Shown: positions 38,880 through 50,980 of the stretch, in pieces
How the letters are laid out: each line of letters opens with the position of its first letter
Numbering within the stretch: the stretch's first letter is position 1
DNA from: Struthidea cinerea
Taxonomy: Eukaryota; Chordata; Aves; Passeriformes; Corcoracidae
NCBI GenBank assembly: GCA_013397865.1
Contig: VZTI01000687.1
Coordinates: forward strand, 299,319 to 363,318
Reading direction: 5' to 3'
DNA length: 64,000 nt
The notes under the pieces: generated by a model
Database searches by the model: none
Seen by the model: the letters and a program-made list of their open reading frames with translations, nothing else
Told to the model about the DNA's origin: nothing
Made by a program: the position numbers and the translations under genes

Positions 38880-39560
38880 AATCAGTGCAAACTCAGTCCT
38901 TGCGGCAACTCTGTTTGGGTGGCTGAGTTTCCCGACAGGGGCTGGGGTGGGGGAGAAAAACTCTTGCCCTAAAGATGTGGGGGCGCAACAAAATTAAAAC
39001 GAGAAGAAATCCCTCATTTTTAAAAATCGGAATAATGACGGAAAAGGATCCAGGGCCATTCAGAGACTGGTAGGAGCTGAGAAAGACACTTATGCAGGTT
39101 TGCCTCCCAGATTTTTGCTTCACTCTAAACTTTTATTTATGTGCCTTTTCCTGTGCCACTTTTACCAATGTTTCTCGACAACACATTAACTTCCCTCCCG
39201 GTACAATAATCGACTCCAATCTGCTATTATCACGGAAATAGAAGAGGTAAAGTGCCTGTAATAGGATCCAAATCAAATCACTTTCACTTCAGCCGGCTTT
39301 TGCTGTGAAGCCGAAGATTCCCCAGGGAGATCCAATACAGAGAAACACCTGCAGACACAGGCTGAGGCCCGGAGATGATATAGAACACGACAGGCCGAGC
39401 TCTGCACTAGCATTTCCTTCGTTACAAGCCGGTCACATTGGCAGTAATAACCAGAGGCAGGACCTGATAAAGTTGTGACTCATTGGCAAAGCCAGGATCT
39501 GACTTTCAGCTGATTTGACCCATCCTGAAGCAACACATCACTTGACAATTTACTGTAGAA
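38880..39560. promoter_or_regulatory. candidate conserved non-coding block
   Basis: This unique stretch keeps many CpGs for AT-rich DNA (near 38901, 38932, 38982, 39000, 39028, 39039, 39293, 39312, 39387, 39397 and 39430) and has AATCAAATCACTTTCA and GTGACTCATTGGCAAA words, the latter containing an AP-1/MAF-like TGACTCA. No frame of note crosses 39160-39560. This is the texture of a deeply constrained enhancer, but no alignment is available to prove it. Confidence 0.4.
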
Positions 39561-40879
39561 ACAGCTATAGTTAATTTTTTTTTTTCCTGCCCCCCCCGAA
39601 GCATTTGCCTTAGTCTTGAATGGTTTTGCATGAATCCCTGGTTGTGTTTAAGCGCAGTCCTGCCTGAAGAGAAAAAATATATCATCCTCTCCCAGCGGCT
39701 AGGAAAGGCCAGACTAAATTGAATTTAATAAGTTTCAGGTTTACGGGGAAAATAAACCTAGAATCTTTCCTGTGGCATAGGGAACGACTTCAACAACGGT
39801 TGAAGATGGAAATACACATTTGCAGCCGTGTACTGTAGGTTAGACTCTTGATGCCTTGTTCCCTGTGAATATTTGTTTATTAATTCAAGTGCTTTCCCCC
39901 CACATTTATGTTTTTATGTAAGTACTTTTTAGAGATGCTAAGAGACTCTATGCCAGTTACATATTATTATTTAATTTTGTGTTTCTAACAGGGAAACACT
40001 AACATCATCTTAGCAGGATGAAAGCAAATATAATTTGCTTTCCATAATTGTCACCTAAGATTTGACAGGTTTGGCCTTACCGGAGAAATAACAGTAGTGG
40101 TAAAAACAGCAAGAAAAACAAAGAAAAGCAATTATTCCTGAATTTTAAAACCTGTGGGGAAATTTTAGGGGAATGGAGTTCAGCTGCCATTTTCACTTTG
40201 AAATATCTGTGAGTGACCCAAGTTGCTGTTGGAAATATTATTTGTAGCTGACAGTACACGAAGTTCCTCATGTAGTGGCTTTGCTGAGCACCCACTGAGC
40301 CAATACCTGCATAAAACACAGTCTTAGCTCCCACCCCAATATAATTGGTAGTTCAAGGACAAGAAAATTTTATAAAATTAGATTTAAAGAGATAGGTATA
40401 AAACTCAAAAGCAATAACCAAGGGGAAAAAAATTGTGGTAATTGTCAATATTTTTGCAACTGGCTTCTTTTGGAAAGTGTTATTTGGTCTTTGATCGTGT
40501 CCTTTTCTCTGTGGTGTTTGAGCACCTTTGTATTAGGAAAAGAGGGTGAGAGACATCATGTAGAGTTTGCTCTTAGACTTCTTTTTCCTCATAAGGAGAA
40601 TTGATTTTTCACTAAAAGTACGGTTGATAAGGTTTAGTTAAAGTATTTGCTGTAAGGCCAGGATTTTTCATGGAGTGGCAAATGAAAATAACCATCTTAC
40701 TCCTCTCCCACAGGCTTTTATTATAATATGAAAACTATTTTTTTTTTGTTGTAGTTTTGGAAAAACCTTCTGAAAGAAAGGAGCTCTGTTTGGAAATGTG
40801 TTTTGACTCCGCATTACAGTCACATTAATGTAACGTATAAAAAACCCGTATGTTAAACACTAACATGGGATCAAAACTC
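39561..40879. other. non-coding DNA, nothing recognised
   Basis: T and C runs at about 39569-39596, then unique AT-rich sequence. No repeat family or exon is recognised. Confidence 0.5.
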
Positions 40880-41240
40880 CTGCTGTGAGAGATACGGAAG
40901 TCATATTATCTTGTCAGCTCAAATGCACATTCTTAATTGCTAAATATGAGCCAGAATCCCATGTCCAAACATTTGCTCACTGGAAACCAAACCTTAATTT
41001 TACAGTTCAATTGCAGCTGCAACTCTAAGGGAGTTTGGGAAGCTCTAATGGAAAGGAGCAAAGTATTTAAATTATGGGGCATCAGAATTTGAGATGATAG
41101 TTGGCAAATTCAAAACTGAAAATATGGTGCTGATGTGCAGTGAGAACATGGCAAACAGCATTGTCCAGCCTCTCTAATTAGATTTGGGAGCAGATAGGGC
41201 ATTTAAAAGCAAAATAAAAGAAAGACTGAGAGGGCTAACT
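40880..41240. promoter_or_regulatory. candidate conserved non-coding block
   Basis: Unique sequence with the homeodomain word TCTCTAATTAGATTTGGGAG near 41172 and a CAATTGCAGCTGCAACT segment near 41009 holding E-box and palindromic CAGCTG words. The texture is enhancer-like, inferred only. Confidence 0.3.
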
Positions 41241-42529
41241 AAGTATCTGTTTGGATGGAGTATTAAATAGTGCACGATTTCTATTCTGAATAATTGTTTT
41301 TTTTAGTTCTCTGTGCAAATCAAAGGTTTATGTGCAGGAGAGAAGAGGAAAGGAGACAAAGGGAAGGAAGGGAGGAATTAGGTCACTCGGTCATAGTATC
41401 TTTAGCTTTCCCCCATTAAGAAAAAGTTATATTCATTACAAAAATAATAATTTTTAAAATATAAATCTGTGTGAATTGTATGATCTGAAATGAAACATTT
41501 CCTGTAATTTTCAGGGCTTCTTTCTATAGTAAAAAAAAGGAAATAATTCAACTTTAGACTGAAAGCATCTGCCTAATTCAGTGGGATTTTGTGAGTGTTT
41601 TGGTCAATCCAAACATGCTTTATTTGGCATTTAAAAAAAATATTCTGACTTTATCAGCTTCTTATAGTCACTTTTTTGAGAGAGGACCTTTGGCTTGCAA
41701 CTCTTTTGTATCAGTTGCAGTCTAATATTTCACAGATCTGAGAGCAGGGAGCAGGGAGCAAGCCATGCAGCCGAGCGCTCCCAGGAATGCTCCCGGAGCT
41801 GCACAGCCCTATGCTCAAACACATCTCTCCCTCCCTCCCTCCCTCCCTCCCTCCCAAGTCTCGCTTTGCTGACCAAGAAAAAAAACAATGGCTGGGAAAA
41901 CAACAAGAGATATTTTTAGTAGCCGCCGTCTGTTTTCTAAAAAGCAACCAGAGCAATGATAGTATTACTTTTGGTCTTTCTTAGGGGCTTAGAGGCTAAA
42001 GCCTGGAGGATTTGAAGGTGTGATCTCTGACATTGCCTTCAAGAAATGCAGAGGCTTCTTTCTCGTGTGTTTCCAGGTGTAGCTGTGTCTCAGGTGTTAG
42101 TTCATCAGCTTCATTTATGGGAAGCTTCAGGGTTGAGTGTGAGGAGAATGAAAATGCCTCTTGCAGCTTGACGAAAAGTTCCTGTGCCTTTTTCTCGGAC
42201 CTTTCATTCAATATAACACCGAGCAATTTGCTTAAACATTGAGGGGAGAAAATTATTTTTCTACACTTATATGCCCAGGCAGTAGGTTTCACAAAGCCCT
42301 AATTCACCTGATGCTAAGTAAGAAAACTGTATTTCCTTTTGCTGTACCTCTCATCTTAAATAAGATTTTTGAATTTCTTGTTGGAACTTCTTTTTGGACA
42401 AACAGCCAACTTTTCCTTACAGTGCATTACCCAACACAGCATTTATATTATTAGAAAATTAAACCAGTGACTGAGAGATTTTGACTAATTAGGTTTCTTG
42501 GATAATAAGAGCTTTTTAATAAGGTACAT
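41241..42529. other. non-coding DNA with a CCCT microsatellite
   Basis: No gene is recognised. The frames at 41695-41984 owe their repeated Pro-Ser-Leu text to the microsatellite at 41824-41855. A pair of opposed frames at 41996-42292 is also without known motifs. Confidence 0.55.
41824..41855. repeat. (CCCT)n microsatellite
   Basis: About eight uninterrupted CTCC/CCCT units. It makes several frames artificially open on both strands and is likely to vary in length between individuals. Confidence 0.95.
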
Positions 42530-42860
42530 ATCACTTACAATATTGCTAATGAAATGTGAAAGCGATTCAGTACTCTGTAAGATAATGGCTAACTTGTTTT
42601 AATTGTTAACATTTTTTCTTGCCTGCAATGACACAGTCATTATTTCGCAGTCACCGCTTATCGTGAAATCCAAGAGGATTAATGGTTTCACTTATACTGG
42701 CGAAAATGTTTAAGCTGTCCCGATTATCAGTGCAGTTGGAAAGAATAATGGTTATTTGTCATTGCGTTTAGCCCTAGAATGAATTGTCCTCCAGCCAAGA
42801 GAATCATTAACTCTTTGAGCGACAGTAATAGAGTTTTACAATTAAAAATAAGGAAGCAAA
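42530..42860. promoter_or_regulatory. candidate conserved non-coding block
   Basis: Unique sequence without simple repeats, with CpGs retained near 42646, 42654, 42661, 42700, 42720, 42764 and 42820, and words such as GAGGATTAATGGTTTCACTT and GAATCATTAACTCTTTGAGC. No frame longer than 60 codons runs through it, which argues against an exon. The texture is that of a highly constrained enhancer. Conservation itself cannot be seen here. Confidence 0.4.
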
Positions 42861-45800
42861 GATTTATGGCTGGATATTTTTTTTTTCTGTAGGTAGTTTA
42901 TAAGCTTATGAGTCCCACTAAAACTAAATATACTTCTCCTGAAAAATAAACCACACAATAGATCTTATTCTCTGGAATAGCACTTCTGCTAGCTGGAATT
43001 AGATTGCACTGAAACATTCTTTTGGTGAAGGAACAAATCTCCCAACTAGCTAAAAAAAGTAAAAAGATTGAACATACATTCTGTAGGAAAAAAAAAAGAA
43101 GATTCACTTTGCTTTTTTCTTACTAGATTGCTATATATGTTTAAACACTGCATTTAAAGGAGAATTTTGTCTGTAAATCCCTATAATTCTAAACCATTTA
43201 CTACATATAAACAACTTAAAAACCACAAGATGTCTTCACAAAGTAATTAATATTGTAAGTTTGGTTCATCTGGGAAGAGTTTTAAATTGCATTGTGAGTG
43301 AATGAGTATTCTTAAAATTCTTTACATGGCACTGCACTAGCTGCCAAAACTATAAAAGGCATCATAAAACAAACAATTGAGTGTTTAAAGTTCTGGGTAT
43401 AAAAAGGTAATATAAAAAAGAAAAGAGAACGAAATAAAACCATTACTTGGGAAGTTATTTTAAATCAGGGGGAAATACATCCCCAGCATGTCTGTCGGCG
43501 AGCTGGTTTGGAACACCGTGGTTCCTTCCTTGTGGGTTTATATTGGCTTGGGGTAACTTCCAGGGGATGGTTGTGTGGGGTTTGGTTTGACCCTGCAGCA
43601 GCATTTTGGAGTTGCTTCTGTGCTGGAGCGATGCTGATTTCCAGCAGCACAGAATCCAGTTCATGGCATGGATCTAAGATAAGGAATGCCTGTGAAATAT
43701 TCTTCCTTGGCCCAGTGCCGGAAGGAGTGAAAGCCTTTCTTTCTTCATGATCTAGTGGGAATGGAAGGGCAATTGGTATTTAAGCTGGAAATGTTCGGCT
43801 CCTTACAAGATTAGGTCCTGTTGGTGTTTTTTCACGTAAGAAATACATTAAAGTGAGTCTCACACAACAAAAATACATTTAAAAATGCACAGAGCATTTC
43901 TGCTCCTCAGCAGCTCATTCTTGTCCAAATGTTTGAGAACGCAACCACCAAGGACAAGGAAATTTACTTGTGGAAGACACAGGTTTATTACTTTACCTTC
44001 CTTCCAAGAAAGGTAAAAGACAAAGAGCATAAATACTGGTATCAATGTGTAGCTCAGAGCCTGATCCTCAGCCCGTGGAAGGTGAGGAAGGGGTTCTGCC
44101 CAGCCTCACATCAGTTGGTGGTGCCAGACCCAGCACCTGGATGAGACATAAAATGTCATTTATTTTTCTGGGATGGAATCTTCTCACAGGTTTTTATGGA
44201 CTGCTTTTCTAAGGAGGAAAGGACAGCAACTCCCTTCAGCTGTAATAATAAATATAAATGGACTGGAGTATGAAAAGAAAACTTGCTCATCACTAGAGAG
44301 ACCACATTAATGAAGTCTGGGGAAGAGCACCTCCACATAATTAGCCAAGGCATGAATGGAAATTATATTATCCCACATTTATTTTTTAAAAAAATATGTT
44401 ACTTCAGCTGCTTCTTCAGTCTGTGTCATGAAGATCAGTGCACATGAGCTCAGAGCATGATCATTATCGTTATTATGTGTGATCTGTGCACAAAAAAAAC
44501 ATCTTCCATGAGATGGTAAACAACGGTTTCTGCCGAAGCCCCCTGAGGTCCGCTGGAACTGCACACCCCAGCAGTTTTAGATGGGAGAGGTCAGAAGAAA
44601 CAACTGCCACCAGACAGAGACATGGAAAACACACGCAAAAAAAAAGATTAAAAGGCAAAAAAAACCCCCCACCACTGTCTACTCCAAAGAAACACATGCA
44701 CACAAACCCACGCATACGTGAATTCCCACTGCTCCATATTGCAGCATTTATCGATGCAGGAATGCAGAGCTGTAGAAGTGGATGGTGGAATTTATCTCTG
44801 GTTTGGAATTTATGATTGACACTTTTGAGAAGCCACTATTAACCATGGCTTTAATGAAAATTGGCTTTGTTCCCTTTGGTTTTCTTTCGCAGCAGTGTCT
44901 GGGTGTATGGTACATGTAACTCCCTCCCCCAGCCCAAAAATGTTGATAATGGTGGCTATTTTGGGGAAGACAATTACTGAGGAAAAGAACTGAATGGATT
45001 CTCCCTCCTGACTGGATGAGGGTTCAAATGCTTTTCAGAAAGCATGAAGGAAAAATGCTGCTGCACCTCTGTGGCTGGTCTGCTGCGTTTGTTGTCCTTT
45101 GGCTCCAGCTGGAAATAGCTTGGAATGTCAACTCCATCCCTGCCTTTTGCATTTTAATTACAAATGAAGCAGCCTACAAAAAAATACAGTGTACAACTTG
45201 TGAATGGACCATTTCTTAAATGTTAGCTGGAGCTCAGAGGCTTAAGATGCAAGAGGTGGGAAGGAGCTGGCATCCAGCAGTGAAATTGTTGGGGGGAAAA
45301 AAAAAATCAGACACTCAAAATTGGGAAGAATTCTTTATTAATTTTAAAATAATCTCCCCACTGGATTTGCAGGAGTACAGTTACAAAGAGACAGATGTAT
45401 TTCATGGTAATATTTTGTTCCTAGTTAAGGGCAGCTGGCGTTTCTGATCCTTCAGTCCATGTGAACAAATGCTTGACAGGAAGAACTTACTGAGTTCTTG
45501 GGCCTGGTTCTTGGTTCCAGAGCACTGATTATTTCTGTAATTATAATTGTTTTTAAGGGGCACTGCTCAAATGCTCTCCTGTCCCCACATACAAGTTCTT
45601 CTGTTGCAGACAGGCGTTGGGAAGGGAAGGTTCTCCTGTCTGGGACTTGTCGATTTTAGCATTTCCTGTCAAATATTAAAAGTCTTGTGGTTTCTTTTGT
45701 TTTATTTTTTTTTTTTTTTTTAGTACAAATACTCTTTAAACATTGCACACAAAGAAGACACAAAAACCTTGAAAGAGTAACTGGCTGGGGTCAGTCACAT

Positions 45801-47111
45801 CCTCTGAGCTGGGTAAAACAGGAAGAAAACAAATTACAGAAGAGCAAAGCACTGATTGGTTTTAATTTTGTTGCATAGAAATATTTTGAACCATAACTGT
45901 GGAAAGACTCCTCTGTATTACAGAAAATATGTTGTTATATATAGAAATAGCTTGTGCCATTTTCAAAATAACTTTTTCCCCTTTGTTTAACTGTGATGTG
46001 GTGGGAAGGTGGCTCTAAATCAGAGGTTATATATTAAATATACGTTATATATTCTGAAGGGATGGCAGTACTATTTTGCCTCCTATAATCTCCTTTTGTT
46101 AGAAAAAACAACAACAATTCAACAAATCAAAATATCGGAAAATGGAGAGTGAAATGTCTGAGAGTGGGGCAGCAGCAAGTAGTACTTAATTCGGTGGGTT
46201 TGGGGAGGGTTTGTTTTGTTTCCTTTTCTAAATTTTTTTTTGTTGGCTTCTTTATTTCTTTAAAATTTTAGCCTCTTTTACTGTGCCAGCTGGAAACCAA
46301 TATTCTGATTTTATTCCCAGTATTTAATAGCTTTGATTTCATAGTCTTTCTCCCCCTCTTCCAAAAGGCTAAAATTTTAATTGACACATTCCTGGAAATG
46401 TATTAGGTCAATTTAGAGTAAAGCATGTCATTTACGCAGTGTGTGGAGTCTTGGTTTCCGTGTAAAATACTGCTCTTAATTGATTATCATGTACATGAAT
46501 TTTCTGCATCATTTACACTTACAAATGTGCATTGCACAAAAAGCTAATAAATCTCAGAGGTTTGAATATTAACAACAGTTTCTCCCTCTTGTGTTATTAG
46601 CAGAGAAATCAGCACTAGAGACTGGCAAACTGTTGCTCCCATGAGTGGCCTTTCCCAACACAAGGAGTTCTTTGTCACGTAAAGGGTTCAGTTGGAGTAA
46701 ATTACAGTATCTGACCAGTGTCAGCAGCAGAACTGGGGAGAAGCAGAGCTGCTCGTGTGTGTGCAGGCTTAGAGAGAGTGTCCTGCTCTTTAGCTTGCCT
46801 CCAAGTAGTGAGAGAAAAATCCCTCTGTTTGAAGCGGGATGGAGGAATTGCCCAAACCATCCAAATATTCTCACTGTGGGATAAGGCTGCAGTGCACAAG
46901 CAGAAGAGCAGGAGACTGTCCAAAAGGCATGGTGTTGCCCCAAATATTGTTACTGAATGCTCAAGGGAAGGGTAGTTTTGTTCCCATCCCTAAATCAGCT
47001 CAAGCCTGTGCTGCTGGGTGATTTGAGGGTGTTCAAGGCCGTGGAGTTTCATCATCCCTGCTTCCCAGATTTTAGCTGGAGCAGGAGGCTTTGTGGCTCT
47101 CTGAGACTCTT
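42861..47111. other. non-coding DNA, no gene or transposon recognised
   Basis: T, A and C runs occur (for example T at 45705-45721). Pairs of frames on opposite strands at 43455-43750 and 46569-47021 carry no known domain. No interspersed repeat is recognised until the CR1 tail at 47112. Confidence 0.55.
45705..45721. repeat. 17-base poly(T) run
   Basis: An uninterrupted T run in T-rich DNA, with no attached element recognised. Confidence 0.9.
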
Positions 47112-47161
47112 GCTGGTTTGGTTTGGAAGGGACCTTAAAGATCATCTCATTCCAACCCCCA
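47112..47161 (-). mobile_element. short CR1 LINE tail
   Basis: The plus strand reads GCTGGTTTGGTTTGGAAGGG followed by ACCTTAAAGATCATCTCATT and CCAACCCCC. This is the complement of the last 50 or so bases of CR1. Nothing further 5' of the element is left, so it is either an extreme 5' truncation or a deletion product. Confidence 0.85.
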
Positions 47162-47859
47162 AAGGAAGGGGGAATGTCATCTTAAGGGAAGTGACAGATT
47201 GGGATGTGATGTAGAGGTGATCTCCTATGGACTCTGTTATGGTCTAGCTGGCAATACCGAGAATATCTTTTAATATCAGATCTTTGTTGGTCATATTTCA
47301 GCCCTGACCAGGTCCTGGCCATGATGTGGTGCTGTTCTGAAGGATTTGGTCACATAGTCTCAGTGTCCGAAAACGCAGGGCTTTGCTTTAGTACTTCATG
47401 CTGCTGTAATCAATGGTTGAGCGCAATTCTGTGGTGTCCTACTCCATGGATAGCTGCATTTTATCACTGGGTATAATGATTGCCTTTACATATACCTGTT
47501 TTTATTCTTTTTTTTTTTTTTAATTGGGCAGTGTAATTTACTACAATTTTTTCACTGAACTGAATTGCTGAAAAATAATTGCCCTTAAAAACATGTAAAA
47601 CAAAGGGAAGCAAGCCTTCTCTCTTCTCTTAGTTTTTCGCTTAAAGGCACACAAAGGAATGGGGACATTGCTCTGCCTGTGTGTCTGACCATCAGTCAGA
47701 AAACTCTAAGTAACCCTAATGGAAGCTGAGGATTAGACATGTTTATTGAGGGAGTAGAATTATGCCCCTTAGAACGGATGCTTGCTTGGGATCACTGCAG
47801 TATGAATCACTGGGACTGTGGCCAAAGGTGGGAAAGAACACGGCTGACATTCGCAACCC
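47162..47859. other. non-coding DNA, nothing recognised
   Basis: Unique sequence with a T run at about 47510-47521. No gene or repeat is recognised. Confidence 0.5.
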
Positions 47860-48290
47860 TCCCAGCTATCAGTAAGTACAGCCAAAATAATTACCCCAAG
47901 GCATCTGGATAACCCAGCCTAATTAGCAGTGCCTGAAAACGAGTGGGTTGCATGTTTATACCTGAAGAAATCAAATTACCCTCATACATTTCACCAGGGG
48001 CTCTTCCAATTCATTGCTCTGCTGATGAAAGAGGCAGCTATTTACCATAAAGTCACAACCCCGCAGCCTGTGGCTATTCGCCACGTTGAAGAGTGTTACT
48101 GCCCTGCAGGGAAATTATTCCTTTTACTGGAGTTGAAGGCAATATTCTTTGCACTGATGAGCTCTAATACTTTTATGGTAGGTGGCATGGACTGTGGAAT
48201 ATACACAAACATAGTAATATGCACTTAATTAGATTACTTGTTAATATCGTTCATTCATTTAATTTGGTCAAAACTGCTGTAGCCAAATGT
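47860..48290. promoter_or_regulatory. candidate conserved non-coding block
   Basis: The block opens near ATCAGTAAGTACAGCC and holds CCAGCCTAATTAGCAGTGCC (about 47914) and CACTTAATTAGATTACTTG (about 48222), two clear homeodomain-type sites, with unique sequence between them. A 99-codon plus-strand frame (47929-48228) fills it. I do not recognise the product and see no acceptor or donor site placed to make it an exon. I favour an enhancer over a coding exon. Confidence 0.4.
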
Positions 48291-49679
48291 TCACCCTGAG
48301 CTGCAGATCTCCATTCCCAGATTTGAGAGCAAGATTTAGAGAGAGTTTTAACATCCTTGTGGATAATAATATCCATAATTAAAATGTTTGAGGCTAACCC
48401 ATTTGGTAGGGAATGTAAAGCCTCACATTTTAGCCAACTGAGTAGAGTAAAATCAAATCTTCAAGGTTGTAAGGTTACCCCAAACCATCATAATTTCTTG
48501 CATGTCCTTTTGAAATGTCTCAAACCAATGATTTGAAGAGATCACACAGCATCTTTAGCAACTATGAACCAGATCAAGTCTGGCAAATTCTTAGTTCATT
48601 AGTATAGCCCAGCTTCCCTCTGTTGCAATCAAATGTGAAAACTCAGAGCAGCACTACTACACAATCCAAATATCAATGTTAGGAAGTTGCCATTTAGAAA
48701 CAATGACAAAAAAAGACCCAGATCTAAATTGTACATGAAACATAGGAAAAGAAGGTTTAGATAGAACGTTCATATATTTAAGAATGGCTTTATTTATTCC
48801 TTAATGGTTATTATAAGAACTGTCATGTATTTGTGTGGGTAACAAATGTAGTGATTGCCACAGTTAAAGTGCTTTGAGTTGATTTTGAGTCAAATTTAAG
48901 GAAGACACAGTGATATACAAATCTACTTTTGTCAATATTATAGAGTTTTCTCAGAACAAACGTGGCAGGTCTTGCCACCCCATTCATGGAACTCAATCCC
49001 AAGGGATATATGCCTGGCAAACTGGCTTGTACAGAAAGATCCTTCCTTGGACACTCCGCATTAGAGTTTAGACTCAGAAATTCCCGGGGTCAGAGGAAGT
49101 TCCGAAGGGAGAGTCACAAAACCTCATCCCTTGTTCTGAATTGACTTTAAATGCAGATTTGTTCTGCTTACTTTTGATGAGTGAGTGTAGTATAAAGGAG
49201 ATGGAGCTCATAAAGTGGTGCCTGGGTGTATTAAACAAGCTCTTCACCTCCAGAAGGCAAGGTTCGGATTGGAGTTTAGTGGCCTCAGGCTAGTCACTAG
49301 TGGGCAGTTGCCCACACTGCTAAGCATAACACAATTTAGCAGAAATCAGAACAATTGACAGTTTCTTCTCAAGAGATGCTGTAGACTCATTACTGGAATT
49401 GAAGGGGTGTTGGAGGTCAGAGCTGTAGTGCATTGGCAGATCTGTGTGGAGGAAGTTTGCGGCGCTCTGTGTGGTAGGACAGATGGTGCTGTTGCTGTCT
49501 AACTTTCATGAGCACTAAAATTCACCAAATATCCCTCCTGCCCCAAAACAAACAAACACACGCACTCACAGACATGCACAAGTAGTCCCACACAGTTGAG
49601 AGCAGTCAGTGTCCCTGGCATCCTTACCAACTTTCCTACTCATTTAACACCAGCACAGATTAGAGGACACGGGAACGCA
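48291..49679. other. non-coding DNA, nothing recognised
   Basis: Unique AT-rich sequence with a short CA-rich segment near 49550-49575. No gene or transposon is recognised. Confidence 0.5.
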
Positions 49680-50980
49680 ACACTCCGGGCTATTTGCTGA
49701 ATGTAGCTCATAATGATTGACACTCCTGCCTGCGTCCTCACTTTGAACTACATGTTGTATATTATTATTTTTTGTTATTGTCCTTTAAAATGCTCTGAGT
49801 TATAACATATGGCAAGTGCCAATGCACCACGGTGCAATGTAATTTAGTCAAATATCAGAAGCGTAGACAGTGCAAATGGAAAGCAGGAGAAATATCTGAT
49901 CCGAGTGCCTACTGGTGTAATTGACTCAGCCGAGCCAGCCTGTGTCATTAGTCCTATAAAGAGTTGCATTTACAACAATAAAACTGAAAAGCATGGAAAT
50001 TAAAAGCTGTTAGAATTTCCTCTTGTGTGTATTTATCTGCATGAGTGCTGTATACTCCCTGCACAATTTTGTAATCTGTTTGGTAAAGTGGCATTACAGT
50101 AACCTGTGTCAGCCCTGCACTGTATATCAAACAATATCACACTCCAAAGGAGGATTAATCAAAGTAACGGATGCGCTGGTTTAGTGCTCCATGTCTGCTG
50201 TCAATTACACACGCAGTAAGCTCACAAATTTAAGCTGCTGAACAAAATCAAGGGTCTCTTTTGCTTCCTACCCTTGCATGCTAAAACACCCCCAGCCGAC
50301 CGACCTGTAAATTTTGCCAAGGATTTCTGGGCAGGTGAAGCGACTCCAGAGCCAGGCGATGTGACAGGGACTGTTTGTGTTTGGCTGTGTCGGAGCTGAG
50401 TGGCAAAGGCAGTTGACGGACAAGTGTACCCCAACAAGGTTTCACTTATTAAAGGAGCCTTGTCAAACAAGCTGAAAGCCCTGCATATAAGTGACCTTTC
50501 TGTTCACCTCCCATTACAATGAAGATTTGAGCATTCCTTGCGAGCCTTCTAGTGTCGACATTAAAGAATCAGAGTGTCTTTCCATCTCTGCTGATGTGCC
50601 ACTAGACCACTTAACAGAAAATTGAGAGAGTATATTACAGGGTGAAAGAGCAGAGTTCGGAGGTCACTATCATTCTCATTAAGAGATGTTTCTATGCAGT
50701 GCCCATAGGTGGATAAATCAATACTTTCTGTCTGAAAATGATCACGCTTGGTAAAGAGTGCTTTAATTGGCCTGTTACTGTTTATGGAGAGTGAGTATTT
50801 ATGGGGTTTCATGACAATAAACAGCAGAGTGGATGATGGCTTCCATGTTCCTTTGTGAGATGTGATGTGACAAGTGGGATGACAGAAGATTTTGACATTT
50901 CAGACCTCCCTTGAGTGAGGGGAGCGCAAACTCGTAGCAATTGGCCAGGAGCTCCCAAGGTCCCAAGTTGTTTCATGCAC
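49680..50980. promoter_or_regulatory. strong candidate conserved non-coding cluster
   Basis: This is the longest stretch with enhancer texture in the window. It is unique, without simple repeats, and keeps CpGs (about nine in 50161-50460 by eye). Binding words include a PBX/MEIS-like TGATTGAC at 49714-49721, a TCF/LEF-like ATCAAAG at 50158-50164, and CACCACGGTGCAATGTAATT near 49824. Frames of 82-83 codons on the minus strand have no known domain. I infer one or more developmental enhancers, possibly two adjacent elements (49.68-50.47 and 50.52-50.98 kb). Confidence 0.5.

Noticed and set aside
41695..41984. Pro-Ser-Leu repeat proteins on both strands
   Set aside because: They are direct products of the CCCT microsatellite.
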